Below, piece after piece: positions 24,288 through 32,534 of a DNA stretch of 47,128 bases (its first letter is position 1; every line of letters begins with the position of its first letter). The stretch covers positions 1 to 47,128 of the forward strand of contig JAGASP010000016.1 of the NCBI GenBank assembly GCA_017621695.1. Reading direction: 5' to 3'. This DNA comes from Clostridia bacterium. GTDB taxonomy: Bacteria; Bacillota; Clostridia; Oscillospirales; CAG-272. The notes under the pieces are model-generated. The model did not search any database. It was not told the origin of the DNA and saw only the letters and a list, made by a program, of their open reading frames with translations. A program made the position numbers and the translations under genes.

Positions 24288-25133
24288 TTAAACGTATTCA
24301 TGTCTGAGCCCAAAGCTGACGGCATATTTTGCCGCATAGGAATCGGCAGGACACAGAATGGTCAGACGGGGACAACCGTCAAAGGCGGCGTATTGGATGG
24401 CGGTGACGGATGCAGGGAGGCTGATAAGCTCCAGACTGAAGCAACCGTAAAACGCAAACCATCCAACGTAGGTTACCGTTCCGGGCAGGATCACCGATAC
24501 CACCGAGGAATTCTGAAATGCATAATCATCGATGGCGGTGACGGGATGCCCGTCAATGACAGACGGAACGCTGACGATCTCAGCCGTGCCCGTATAGCCC
24601 GTGATGATGACCTCGCTGTTTTCCAGGCGGTAATTGAAAACGGCGCCGTCTACGGGCTTTTTGGGCGGCTCTGTCTCCTCGGGAGGCGGAGTCGTTTCGG
24701 GGGGGCTTGTCTCGGGGGGCGCGACCGTCGGGGTGTCATTGGGAACGGTAGCCTTTTCCCAGGCTTCAAGTGCTTTTTCCAGCTCCTCCAAGCGTTGCTT
24801 GTACTCGAAATCGGATATGTAACGATCCTCGCGCTCTTGCAGTAGCTCGGCGCGCAGTTCGGCGATGAGCGCTTCGTAATGTGTGCGCAAATCTTCGTCC
24901 GTCCTGTCGGGAGAATTGGGTGTGTCCTCGGGTTTCGTTTGGGCGGGATCGGACGGTGGGGTTTCGGTTGAGGGTTGGGTTATGCTGCTTGTCTCTGACG
25001 TTTCGGTGGCTTGTCCTTCGTCGCCATCGCCACAGCCGGCCATTCCCACGGCTATGACGAGGAGGCAAAAACCAAGCAAAACCAGAAAACGTGGAGAGAC
25101 CTGAGAACGAAAAACAGGTAACTTCTTTTTCAT
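24288..25133 (-). CDS. Lipoprotein with coiled coil and short LRR domain
   Basis: The 281-residue protein has a lipoprotein signal (GMAGC near residue 34). A Thr/Ser/Pro-rich linker follows, then a charged, probably coiled-coil helix (about 82-125, rich in EALIAELRAELLQERED), a second Pro/Thr linker, and a C-terminal BspA-like domain of about three repeats from residue 163 (VPSVIDGHPVTAIDDYAF onward). It looks like a stalked surface adhesin or scaffold. The cap differs from the SNGDGTCY type of the other LRR proteins here. A GGAGG lies before the start, and its own promoter is at 25169-25197. Confidence 0.8.
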   Translation of the reverse strand: MKKKLPVFRSQVSPRFLVLLGFCLLVIAVGMAGCGDGDEGQATETSETSSITQPSTETPPSDPAQTKPEDTPNSPDRTDEDLRTHYEALIAELRAELLQEREDRYISDFEYKQRLEELEKALEAWEKATVPNDTPTVAPPETSPPETTPPPEETEPPKKPVDGAVFNYRLENSEVIITGYTGTAEIVSVPSVIDGHPVTAIDDYAFQNSSVVSVILPGTVTYVGWFAFYGCFSLELISLPASVTAIQYAAFDGCPRLTILCPADSYAAKYAVSFGLRHEYV

Positions 25134-25168
25134 GATACTTCCTCCGTTTTGTTTGCTTTGATGGCATC

Positions 25169-25197
25169 AGCATACCACAAACGCCTTGCGGAGACAA
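25169..25197 (-). promoter_or_regulatory. Promoter of the coiled-coil LRR lipoprotein gene
   Basis: On the minus strand TTGTCT (25197-25192) and TATGCT (25174-25169) are separated by 17 bp. Confidence 0.6.
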
Positions 25198-25236
25198 GAG
25201 AATTTTGTCACCTACCTATAAAACTCATCGACAGAG

Positions 25237-25272
25237 AAGCCCCCTTGCCGTCAGTATGTGGCAAGGGGGCTT
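25237..25272 (-). terminator. Hairpin after the putative glycosidase gene
   Basis: Perfect 13-bp arms AAGCCCCCTTGCC (25237-25249) and GGCAAGGGGGCTT (25260-25272) lie 14 bp beyond the stop of the minus-strand gene at 25287. The T-run is better on the plus strand, so minus-strand termination may be factor-assisted or the hairpin may protect the mRNA end. Confidence 0.65.
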
Positions 25273-25286
25273 GGTTTTGTGTCAGA

Positions 25287-26564
25287 TCATAGAGAAAATG
25301 CGAACAGTTCGCCGTCTCCGGGAGCAATGGAGAAGTCATCGGTGCAGACTTCCCACGCGTAATGCGCCTTGCTCCAATGCCACAGCGGGACTGCATCCGC
25401 GGTGGAGAAGCGAATTGCCACGGGAGCGTCGTAATCCTTGTTTACCACGGTAAAGCGGTTTCCATCGCCAAATACACCCACCACCGTGCGGGGGACAGCA
25501 CCTTCGGGGGTCGTAATGTCTTTCAGCTTTGCAAAAGGCGCAAAGGGTGCCGCCAGCGCATCGGCTTCTTTACCTGTGTGGTATACGGCTATGGATTTGT
25601 GAGGATCTTCGGGGGTCACGCCGTGGAGCGGTGCTTCCAGACCTGCATAGAGGGATTGGAGATCAGCATTGATGGCCTTAACGATCTCATATTTCTCCCC
25701 GCGGGTACCGTCCGAGAGGATGATGCCGTTGTGATAAGACCAAGGCTCTGTGTGGGCTGTGCCGGGTGTCCAATAGGTGAAATAGGAAAGCGCGGATACA
25801 CCGTGAGAAAAGGCCGTAAAGGCTTCCCAACGCACTTCTCCCTCGGTAGGCCAGCGGTAGTGCCAATGCTCCACAAGAAGAATGATGGACATCCAGGGAA
25901 CACCTATCTCAGCCGCTTTGTTACGCACCAGCATGAGATTGTCGTAAAATCCCTTGCCGTCGACAGCTTCGTGAAGACGATTCTCCCAGCCGTTGCGCTT
26001 GAGGTTTTCCTCCGAAAGACGAGCGGGCTTTTTGCCTGACAGATCATCCACCTGACGGAAGGAGAGGGAATAATGATCGTAGGACAGAAGGGAAGGGTTG
26101 ACCTCGGAAATATAGCGATCCATGTGCAGATTGTAACGGGCAAACATATCCATACCCTCGATCTGCGGCACGGCATGGTGCGGTAGAAAATTGACGTATT
26201 CGCCGTGATCGGGGTCATGCTCGTGGAGATAACGCGCCACACGACCGAGTACAGGGAAATATTCGTCCACGGGCTCATCGCGCATGAAGAAGCGGTTGAC
26301 AGCTTTGCAGCCCTTGTAATCCGCAATCATGTTGTCCAGCGCTGCCTCCCAGCCGTCGTTGCCCGCGAGTGCGATGTCCATGCGGGGATCCTGCACGTTG
26401 GCTTTGAGTCCCAACTCTTCGCACCATGCAAGCACCTGCTTGTTGGTTTCGGGGTCATAAGCGCATTCGATGAGATTAAATCCTGCTTCCTTGGCTTCCA
26501 TAAGACGTTCCTTGGAAAGGAATTCCTTGCGGATACCGTACCAATACGTAATGGGAAAAGACAT
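25287..26564 (-). CDS. Putative TIM-barrel glycoside hydrolase, family not recognised
   Basis: The 425-residue protein has no signal peptide and so is cytoplasmic. It begins PITYWYGIRKEFL and shows alternating strand/helix pattern with acidic residues at strand ends: FNLIECAYDP, FFMRDEPVDEY (candidate acid/base Glu), and LLVEHWHYRWPTEGEVRWEAF (candidate nucleophile). The last 70 residues look like a beta domain (TVVGVFGDGNRFTVVNKDY). This is the layout of clan GH-A-like enzymes acting on small glycosides, but I cannot assign a family. It follows the solute-binding protein gene by 61 bp, with a hairpin between. A role in processing the imported sugar is inferred from that position. AGGAGG precedes the start. 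Confidence 0.6.
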   Translation of the reverse strand: MSFPITYWYGIRKEFLSKERLMEAKEAGFNLIECAYDPETNKQVLAWCEELGLKANVQDPRMDIALAGNDGWEAALDNMIADYKGCKAVNRFFMRDEPVDEYFPVLGRVARYLHEHDPDHGEYVNFLPHHAVPQIEGMDMFARYNLHMDRYISEVNPSLLSYDHYSLSFRQVDDLSGKKPARLSEENLKRNGWENRLHEAVDGKGFYDNLMLVRNKAAEIGVPWMSIILLVEHWHYRWPTEGEVRWEAFTAFSHGVSALSYFTYWTPGTAHTEPWSYHNGIILSDGTRGEKYEIVKAINADLQSLYAGLEAPLHGVTPEDPHKSIAVYHTGKEADALAAPFAPFAKLKDITTPEGAVPRTVVGVFGDGNRFTVVNKDYDAPVAIRFSTADAVPLWHWSKAHYAWEVCTDDFSIAPGDGELFAFSL

Positions 26565-26588
26565 ATGTGTAAAACCTCCTTTAAAAAC

Positions 26589-26614
26589 AGGGCTGTCTCG
26601 CGGGAGACAGCCCT
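26589..26614 (-). terminator. Intercistronic terminator/attenuator
   Basis: Perfect 11-bp arms AGGGCTGTCTC (26589-26599) and GAGACAGCCCT (26604-26614) are followed on the minus strand by GTTTTTAAA. It lies between the solute-binding protein stop and the glycosidase ribosome site and would lower transcription of the downstream gene. Confidence 0.75.
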
Positions 26615-26625
26615 ATGGAAAATCG

Positions 26626-28176
26626 TCAGTTGAGACCGTTGTTCTTCATAAACTGCTTGATTTTATTGCTCACCGCACGGTCGACGGATCTGGAATAGCC
26701 CTTGAAAACCGCAGAAAATTCGCGTTCTTCTTGAACAGCAACGGTGAAGCTTTGCAACATAACGCTACCCAAAGCGTTGTTGTATGCCAGTGCAAAGGAA
26801 TTGCCGAAGTTATCGTGGATGATGTCGATCATGCTGGCAGCCGTCGAGTCGTCTACGTACTGAATCTGCAGTGCTTCCTTATAATACTTGGGCATGAGCA
26901 GTTTGGCTGTCTCGCGGTTGAGCACCTCGATGACGGTCGTGGTGAAGCCCAAATCCTTGGCAGTGGCCAGAATTGCACCCAGCTCGGAAGTATCGTGGGT
27001 AGAGGTGACGTAGCGCTGATCCGAAGCGTATACCATGGGATAAGGAATGATACCGATATCACCCTGCATATTACGCAGTGTGGGATTTTCCAGAGAACCG
27101 AGACGCTGATAGCCAACGATGAGAGCCTGGCCGTCCACAAATGCCTCGAGAAGCTCGGTCTCGGGGGTCATGGTGATGCTGGCAGATTCATTTTGGAAAA
27201 TGGTGGTCATGGCGCTTGCAAGGTCGCTGGCGCGGTTGTTTTCCAAAAGGGCAACGACGGGAGCGCCGTCTGCCTCTTCACGGGTGATAAACGTAGGATT
27301 ACCGCTGACGGTGAAGGGAATGGAGCAACCCCAGAATTCGCAGACGAGGAAGCCGTACATATCGCCCTTGTCCTTCTCCTGGTTCATGTTCTTGTCTTCA
27401 TATATGTCAGAGATCATCTGGTTCATCTTCTCGTAGGTCCATTCGTAGTTGAGAACCCATTGATAGACTTCGTCAGGATCGGTCTGGTAGTATTCCTGAT
27501 AAATGTCCTTGTTGTAAAGCAGGCAGTGTGCCGAACGGATCAGGTCGATGAAATAGTCACCGGCCAAAAGGTACTGGTAGCCGTCGATCAGACGGAGGTC
27601 TGCCATATAGTCGTCATACCAATATTCCTTTTCAAAGTCAAAGACACATTCGGGATCCAGCGTGTTGCGGAAGTTGCCTTCAATGGAGAGATTGGCAAAG
27701 GGATAGAGGTCGTTGATGACGAGATCAAACTCGTGGTCACCGGAGCTGACATACTTGCGGATGTCTGCCTCTACTTGGGTGTAGTTGATATTGACCTGCG
27801 TGTATTCCAGCTTGACACCCAGCTTTTCTTCGACGGTGACGTTTCTCTCCAAAACCGCGTCATTGACAAGACCGCCGTCGGTGGTATTGGTACCCTCAAT
27901 CAGGAAGTTGGAGTTACCCATACCCGTGCAGGCAATGTTGGTACTGGTGTAGATGTGGAAGGGACGATCGCCAAAATCGACACCTTCAAAGGGGTCGACC
28001 TCTACGGTCTCACCTTCTTCGTTTGTGCCGACAGGCTTGCTTGCGGCTTCTTTCGTATCGGTTTCTTCGGAGCTGACACCACAAGAAACCAGACCGAGAC
28101 AAGCGGCAGCCAACATGGAAAGACACAAGAGAAGGGCAGTGGCTCTTTTGAGATAACTTGATGTGATGAACTGCAT
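26626..28176 (-). CDS. ABC-transporter extracellular solute-binding lipoprotein (family 1, sugar-type)
   Basis: The 516-residue protein has a lipoprotein signal ending LVSC (about residue 31) and a linker. The body matches large clostridial carbohydrate-binding proteins: VEEKLGVKLEYTQVN, EFDLVINDLYPFANL, LLYNKDIYQEY, WTYEKMNQMISDIYEDKN and the late GNSFALAYNN segment. It would capture a sugar or oligosaccharide for a membrane permease. No permease or ATPase gene is in the neighbourhood, so partners must lie elsewhere. AAAGGAGG is seven bases before the ATG at 28176; the frame extends 17 codons upstream without a better start. Confidence 0.85.
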   Translation of the reverse strand: MQFITSSYLKRATALLLCLSMLAAACLGLVSCGVSSEETDTKEAASKPVGTNEEGETVEVDPFEGVDFGDRPFHIYTSTNIACTGMGNSNFLIEGTNTTDGGLVNDAVLERNVTVEEKLGVKLEYTQVNINYTQVEADIRKYVSSGDHEFDLVINDLYPFANLSIEGNFRNTLDPECVFDFEKEYWYDDYMADLRLIDGYQYLLAGDYFIDLIRSAHCLLYNKDIYQEYYQTDPDEVYQWVLNYEWTYEKMNQMISDIYEDKNMNQEKDKGDMYGFLVCEFWGCSIPFTVSGNPTFITREEADGAPVVALLENNRASDLASAMTTIFQNESASITMTPETELLEAFVDGQALIVGYQRLGSLENPTLRNMQGDIGIIPYPMVYASDQRYVTSTHDTSELGAILATAKDLGFTTTVIEVLNRETAKLLMPKYYKEALQIQYVDDSTAASMIDIIHDNFGNSFALAYNNALGSVMLQSFTVAVQEEREFSAVFKGYSRSVDRAVSNKIKQFMKNNGLN

Positions 28177-28353
28177 ATGTACCTCCTTTGTTTGACTGCG
28201 GTTTGTGTGTGATGGTGACACGCGCAAAATGCCCGCAGATCGTAGATGTTACGATAATAAAGATATTATCTCATATTCATATGAAGCAAATGTGTACATT
28301 TTGTGATGCGTTTGTTAATATGGCTGAGGAATCGGGCATATGGATGACAAAAT

Positions 28354-29556
28354 TTATGTATAAAGATGGTCTTTCTCGGTTTCCTTCCCGAAACGCTTGC
28401 CATCCGCATCCCAACGTGCCAGAATCTCCTCGGGCATCAGCCGTCCTTCTCTGAGATCGCGGTTGCCTGTGGACAGATCAATATGCCAGCGCCCTCCGTT
28501 GGCAGGGCGGAGAAAGGCGAACTCCTCGGGAAACAGAGTGCGCAGGGTGTGGACGAGATGCAGACCCAGAGAAACGGCACGCACGGCACGGGGATCTGTG
28601 ACGTGAATATCCACGCCGCCGCAGATCTCGCCTTGGTATTTGGAAAATTGCGGCAGGAAATGGGTGGGGGAGAACATAAGTCCCGGAAGCTCTAACGCGT
28701 TCATAGCATCGGCGAGACGCAAAGGATGCACAAAAGGTGCGCCGATCGTGGTAAAGGGGGTGGTCGTGCCGCGTCCTTCGGACACGTTGGTTCCCGCCAG
28801 CATACAGGTGCCGTTATAAACGGTGACGGCATCCAAGGTCGGGAGATTGGGGCTGGGACGGACAAAGGGAAGGCTGGTATCGGCGTATAGCATATCCCGC
28901 GTCCATCCCTCCATGGGCAAAACGTGTAGCTCGCAGCCGAGGCTGTAAGCGCGGTTATAATAGCGGGAAAGCTCCCCGAGTGTCATGGCGTGACGGATGG
29001 GAACAGACGTGAGCCCGATGAAGGAGGTGCAGTCCGCGTCCTGGCGGCATCCCTCCACGATCTCACCGCCCAGGGGGTTGGGTCTGTCCAGGACCCACAG
29101 CGGCAGACCGTATGCGGCACAGGATTGCATGGTGTAGAACAGGGTAGAGGCGTAGGTGAAGTAGCGTGACCCTACGTCCTGCATATCGAATACCATCAGG
29201 TCGATATTTCGGAGCATGGCGGCAGAAGGCGCATAGGCCAACCGCGCTTGCTCTTCCTGTGATTTGGGTGTAAACACAAAATCTTCAAACAGGGAATACA
29301 CGGGGAGTGACGACAGGGGATCTGTGCCGCTCTTTACTTTTTCTCCGGGCGCCAGTACCCCACGAACGCCATGCTCCGGGGCGAATAGCGCCGCAACAGA
29401 AAAGTGCTCCTGCATGACCTCTACCGTGCCTCTGTACCCGTGTGCGGCGGAGATGCCCGATGCATTGGTAACAAGCCCGATGCGTTTGCTTTCAAAATGT
29501 ATTTTCCAATCGGGGGCGGTGATACGGTCAATACCGACAGATACGCGTGGTTTCAT
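28354..29556 (-). CDS. namZ: Exo-beta-N-acetylmuramidase NamZ-like (DUF1343, GH171)
   Basis: The 400-residue protein belongs to the DUF1343 family, founded by Bacillus subtilis NamZ, which removes terminal N-acetylmuramic acid from cell-wall glycans. Family signatures are KRIGLVTNASG, LFAPEHGVRG, FDMQDVGSRYFTYAST, VLDRPNPLGG, FRPSPNLPT-like VRPSPNLPT, and NVSEGRGTTTPF. There is no signal peptide, so it would act on imported muropeptides rather than on the wall itself. AAGGAG precedes the start. The gene next to it encodes a YdcF-like envelope protein and an amidase lies elsewhere in the window, consistent with peptidoglycan turnover. Confidence 0.88.
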   Translation of the reverse strand: MKPRVSVGIDRITAPDWKIHFESKRIGLVTNASGISAAHGYRGTVEVMQEHFSVAALFAPEHGVRGVLAPGEKVKSGTDPLSSLPVYSLFEDFVFTPKSQEEQARLAYAPSAAMLRNIDLMVFDMQDVGSRYFTYASTLFYTMQSCAAYGLPLWVLDRPNPLGGEIVEGCRQDADCTSFIGLTSVPIRHAMTLGELSRYYNRAYSLGCELHVLPMEGWTRDMLYADTSLPFVRPSPNLPTLDAVTVYNGTCMLAGTNVSEGRGTTTPFTTIGAPFVHPLRLADAMNALELPGLMFSPTHFLPQFSKYQGEICGGVDIHVTDPRAVRAVSLGLHLVHTLRTLFPEEFAFLRPANGGRWHIDLSTGNRDLREGRLMPEEILARWDADGKRFGKETEKDHLYT

Positions 29557-29574
29557 GGTTACTCCTTAGAAAAA

Positions 29575-29593
29575 AGTCCCTGCGAGAGGGACT
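29575..29593 (-). terminator. Small terminator after the YdcF-like gene
   Basis: Arms AGTCCC (29575-29580) and GGGACT (29588-29593) are followed on the minus strand by a T-run. It lies between the YdcF-like gene and namZ, just before the namZ ribosome site. Confidence 0.7.
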
Positions 29594-29598
29594 GATGG

Positions 29599-30318
29599 TT
29601 AAATTTCGGGATCTTTCAAAAAAACTGCGGGGTCAAGATAGATGGGATGTTCTTTTTTGGCTCCGTTAAACAGATCCTTGAAGCGGGCAAGGGCTTCTCT
29701 TACGTCATGTTTTCTTTGATGCTTGTACGGGCGGAGATCGGCTGAGACACCGTAGGCCTCCATCTCCAGCGATTCGGCCAGATACAGCGCACGATGCAGA
29801 TGGTAGGCTTGCGTGACGATCAGGATCCGCTTTGCACCGTACACCTGCTTGGCGCGGAGGATGCTTTCGTAGGTGGAGTAGCCTTTGCTGTCCAGATAGA
29901 TCATTTCTTCGGGAACCTCCAAAGAAAGCGCCAGTGTTTTCATGGCGGCGACTTCGTTGTAGTCTCCCGTTTGGTCACCGCTCATGAGCAGGGGCACACC
30001 GTCCAAAGCCCGATAGAGCTCCGCGCCTACGGTCACACGGTCGTGCAGCACCGCGCTGGGGGTGCCGTCGGATTGGAGTCCCGCACCGAGGACGAGAATA
30101 CAATCAAAGGGAGCTTCGGTATGCAACTCCTGTGCTTGGGGGATCTCGCAAAGCTTTTCCTCCCCCTTGGCCTGCATGACTTCGGACACCGTGATGATTA
30201 AAATAAGGAACAAAACGGCGGTCAGAAGCAAAAGCGCTACGGCGGGGAGAAGATATTTGCGTATCCAAAGCGGCAAGGTAACACCGCTGTTCTTTTTTTG
30301 AGTATCCATATGTTGCAT
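29599..30318 (-). CDS. YdcF/SanA-like membrane protein (DUF218)
   Basis: The 239-residue protein has one N-terminal membrane segment (about 22-47) and then a DUF218 domain. Motifs are FDCILVLGAGLQSDGTPS, LHDRVTVGAELY, LLMSGDQTGDYNEVAAM, YSTYESILRAKQVYG and LIVTQAYHLHRALYLAE, which carry the conserved Asp, Glu and His residues. Members such as SanA and YdcF are linked to envelope integrity or bind nucleotide-like ligands; the reaction is unknown. The ATG at 30318 has AGGAG 14 bases upstream, a long spacing; the second ATG three codons later is even further away. Confidence 0.85.
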   Translation of the reverse strand: MQHMDTQKKNSGVTLPLWIRKYLLPAVALLLLTAVLFLILIITVSEVMQAKGEEKLCEIPQAQELHTEAPFDCILVLGAGLQSDGTPSAVLHDRVTVGAELYRALDGVPLLMSGDQTGDYNEVAAMKTLALSLEVPEEMIYLDSKGYSTYESILRAKQVYGAKRILIVTQAYHLHRALYLAESLEMEAYGVSADLRPYKHQRKHDVREALARFKDLFNGAKKEHPIYLDPAVFLKDPEI

Positions 30319-30397
30319 TTGAAATAACGGCGCTCCTTTCCTGTCGATCGGTGGGGATAATCAAAAGGTCACCTCTAAAATGGGATGCAGAAATTGT

Positions 30398-30447
30398 TTT
30401 AAAGATTTTTGGGGGCAAGGGAAACTTTTATCCAAAGGTTCCCTTGC
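30398..30447 (-). repeat. Palindrome-plus-tail intergenic repeat, copy 2
   Basis: Arms GCAAGGGAAACTTT (30415-30428) and AAAGGTTCCCTTGC (30434-30447) pair with one mismatch. On the minus strand a tail with CCCCCAAAAATCTTT follows. It lies 19 bp after the mrp stop codon. Confidence 0.7.
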
Positions 30448-30465
30448 ATCTTCCTTGCGTCTCCC

Positions 30466-31305
30466 TTACTTTGCGGCGCAAGCCTCTTCCAAAGTGTCGG
30501 CGGCAGTATCGAGGTAGTTGTTCTCCATCATCTCGATCCAGCCCTTATCCACGAGGGCGGCGAGCTTATGATCCATGGGGATCTTGCCGAGGAGCTTATA
30601 GCCGAACTTATCGGCGATCTCCTCGATGTGGCTGTCACCAAATACGCGGATCTCCTTGCCGCAATCGGGGCAGACCACGTAGCTCATGTTCTCCACAAGA
30701 CCAAGGACGGGAATGTCCATCATCTGTGCCATGTTGGCGGCCTTCTGCACGATCATGGACACCAGCTCCTGAGGGCTGGAGACAATGATGATACCGTCCA
30801 GCGGCAGAGACTGGAACACGGTCAGGGGGACATCACCCGTTCCGGGAGGGCAGTCAACGAACAGGTAGTCGATGTCGTTCCAGATGGTATCCGTCCAGAA
30901 CTGCTTGACGGTGCCTGCGATGACGGGGCCGCGCCAGATCACAGGGCTGGTCACGTCCTGGAGCATGAGATTGACGGACATGATGTCAATACCCGTGGTG
31001 GTAGAGGGGGGGATCATGCCCAGACCCTCGCCCTCAACGGGCTTGTTGAGACCAAAAGCTTTAGGAATGGAAGGACCTGTAATATCAGCGTCAAGGATAC
31101 CGACCTTGTAGCCCTTTCTCTGCATATTGACGGCCAGCATGGAGGTCACGAGGGACTTACCGACACCGCCCTTGCCGCTGACAACGCCGATGACGCGCTT
31201 GACGGAGGACAGATCATGGGGCTTGGCCAGCATCTCCTCGCGGCTGGGTTTTCTCGAAGAGCAGTTGGCGGAACAGGTGGAACAATCGTGAGTACATTCA
31301 GACAT
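30466..31305 (-). CDS. mrp: Mrp/NBP35-type ATP-binding iron-sulfur carrier
   Basis: The 279-residue protein is a P-loop ATPase of the MRP/NBP35 group that holds and transfers Fe-S clusters. It has the deviant Walker A motif GKGGVGKS, FVDCPPGTGDVPLT, and a C-terminal CPDC motif that bridges a cluster in a dimer. An additional N-terminal Cys group (Cys4, Cys8, Cys11 and Cys15) may bind a second cluster. GAAAGGAAA precedes the start. It sits alone between two palindromic repeats. Confidence 0.93.
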   Translation of the reverse strand: MSECTHDCSTCSANCSSRKPSREEMLAKPHDLSSVKRVIGVVSGKGGVGKSLVTSMLAVNMQRKGYKVGILDADITGPSIPKAFGLNKPVEGEGLGMIPPSTTTGIDIMSVNLMLQDVTSPVIWRGPVIAGTVKQFWTDTIWNDIDYLFVDCPPGTGDVPLTVFQSLPLDGIIIVSSPQELVSMIVQKAANMAQMMDIPVLGLVENMSYVVCPDCGKEIRVFGDSHIEEIADKFGYKLLGKIPMDHKLAALVDKGWIEMMENNYLDTAADTLEEACAAK

Positions 31306-31350
31306 TTTTTATATTTCCTTTCTGGTAGTAATATTTTAAGGAGTACGCCG

Positions 31351-31399
31351 GGGGGGCTTTTTGAAAAAAGCCCCCTCTGGACCCCAAAAACTTTCAAAG
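31351..31399 (+). repeat. Palindrome-plus-tail intergenic repeat, copy 3
   Basis: Arms GGGGGCTTTTT (31352-31362) and AAAAAGCCCCC (31365-31375) are followed by the tail ACCCCAAAAACTTTCAAAG (31381-31399). It lies between the mrp start and the end of the next minus-strand gene. Confidence 0.75.
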
Positions 31400-31440
31400 T
31401 GGCTTTGTGCAAGATACGGTGTGCCTGTTTTGAAATGGCA

Positions 31441-32523
31441 TCACAGATGCCAAACGAAATCATCCTCGCAGGGCGTCCCGTCAAGCACAGGCAACGGCGT
31501 TGCCTCGGCCAAGGCCTCCAGCTCTTCACGAGCCTCGATGAGTGCTTCCCAATAAGGATCGGTGAGGAACACGTTGCCGCTCATGAGGAACAGATTGCGC
31601 AGGCCGCACCTAATCTCCCACCGCATCTTTTCGATCCAGTGTTCGGGTGACAGCGCACCCACGGGATAGGTGGTGGTCTCGCTGAAGGCGTTTTCTATCG
31701 AGCCTATCAGAGACAGATGCTTTTTGATGCTGGTCTCGATAGACGGGCGGCACATAGGGTGACGGAAGCTACCGTCATCAAAATGCCCCTCGCCCACACG
31801 GAACAGCGCGTTCGGGAAGTGGGACTTGATACGGAGAATATCCAAGCCATGTCGGCGGTCGCCGTTGTGCATGACCATGATACCGGGGGTCAAGCCCTCG
31901 GGCGTGGTTTCATCGAGGAATCGAAGAATGGAATCACATTGGATATCTGTCCATGCGTTCCAAAGGTCATCCCCCTCGATGGCTGTAGTCGCAATATCCA
32001 AAGGCTTCATACCGTCATATTGTGGATATTTCTGATAAAATCTATCCATACAACGGTCGCAGTAGCATCCTTGCAGATGCGCCCCCCAAGAACCCATGCG
32101 GAGGTCGTCGTCGTAGAACAGCTTGGTAAAACCAAGCTCTTTGTGGATTTGTACCGCTTCCTTGTACCACGCGATGACGGTATCGTCAACGCAAGTGGTG
32201 GTGGCTTGGCGGTTGCCGTGGGCATCCATACGGTTTTGCCACGAGGTGGGCAGGGTGGGATCAGCCTCGTCGCCGTTGAGGGCGTTGGAACCGTGGCCGA
32301 GCGGCACGCAGATGGCCTGCACCTCAAAGCCCTCATCCTCCAGCATGGCCTTGGCGCGGCGGCAATCCTCCAAGGAATTCTGCCATTCACCGTAGATGTA
32401 GTTGTCCAACCAGACCGTCTTGACCCCCGCCCGCTGCATGAGCTTTATCTTGCGGGGGAAATCAGGGTCGGTCAGCACGAGGCTTGTGAGAAAATCGTAA
32501 TGAAATTCAAACGGGATAGACAT
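31441..32523 (-). CDS. Putative TIM-barrel glycoside hydrolase-like protein, family not recognised
   Basis: The 360-residue cytoplasmic protein starts IPFEFHYDFLTSL and shows barrel strands such as VKTVWLDNYIYGEW, FEVQAICVPLGHGSN, TKLFYDDDLRMG, IMVMHNGDRRHG, LFRVGEGHFDDGSF and NLFLMSGNVFL. A CYCDRCMDRFYQKYP segment resembles the Cys-containing CYCPHC-like motif seen in bacterial proteins related to beta-galactosidase trimerisation or DUF4838-like hydrolases, so a metal site is possible. The reaction is unknown. The start GGAGG overlaps the end of the upstream PHP gene (stop 11 bp before the ATG), so the two form an operon. Confidence 0.55.
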   Translation of the reverse strand: MSIPFEFHYDFLTSLVLTDPDFPRKIKLMQRAGVKTVWLDNYIYGEWQNSLEDCRRAKAMLEDEGFEVQAICVPLGHGSNALNGDEADPTLPTSWQNRMDAHGNRQATTTCVDDTVIAWYKEAVQIHKELGFTKLFYDDDLRMGSWGAHLQGCYCDRCMDRFYQKYPQYDGMKPLDIATTAIEGDDLWNAWTDIQCDSILRFLDETTPEGLTPGIMVMHNGDRRHGLDILRIKSHFPNALFRVGEGHFDDGSFRHPMCRPSIETSIKKHLSLIGSIENAFSETTTYPVGALSPEHWIEKMRWEIRCGLRNLFLMSGNVFLTDPYWEALIEAREELEALAEATPLPVLDGTPCEDDFVWHL

Positions 32524-32534
32524 GATACCCTCCA

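Noticed and set aside
26470..28161. A 563-codon open frame on the plus strand
   Set aside because: It is antisense to the solute-binding protein gene, which has a lipoprotein signal and a ribosome site.
30409..31650. A 413-codon plus-strand frame over mrp
   Set aside because: It is a shadow of mrp and the neighbouring minus-strand gene, and crosses an intergenic repeat.
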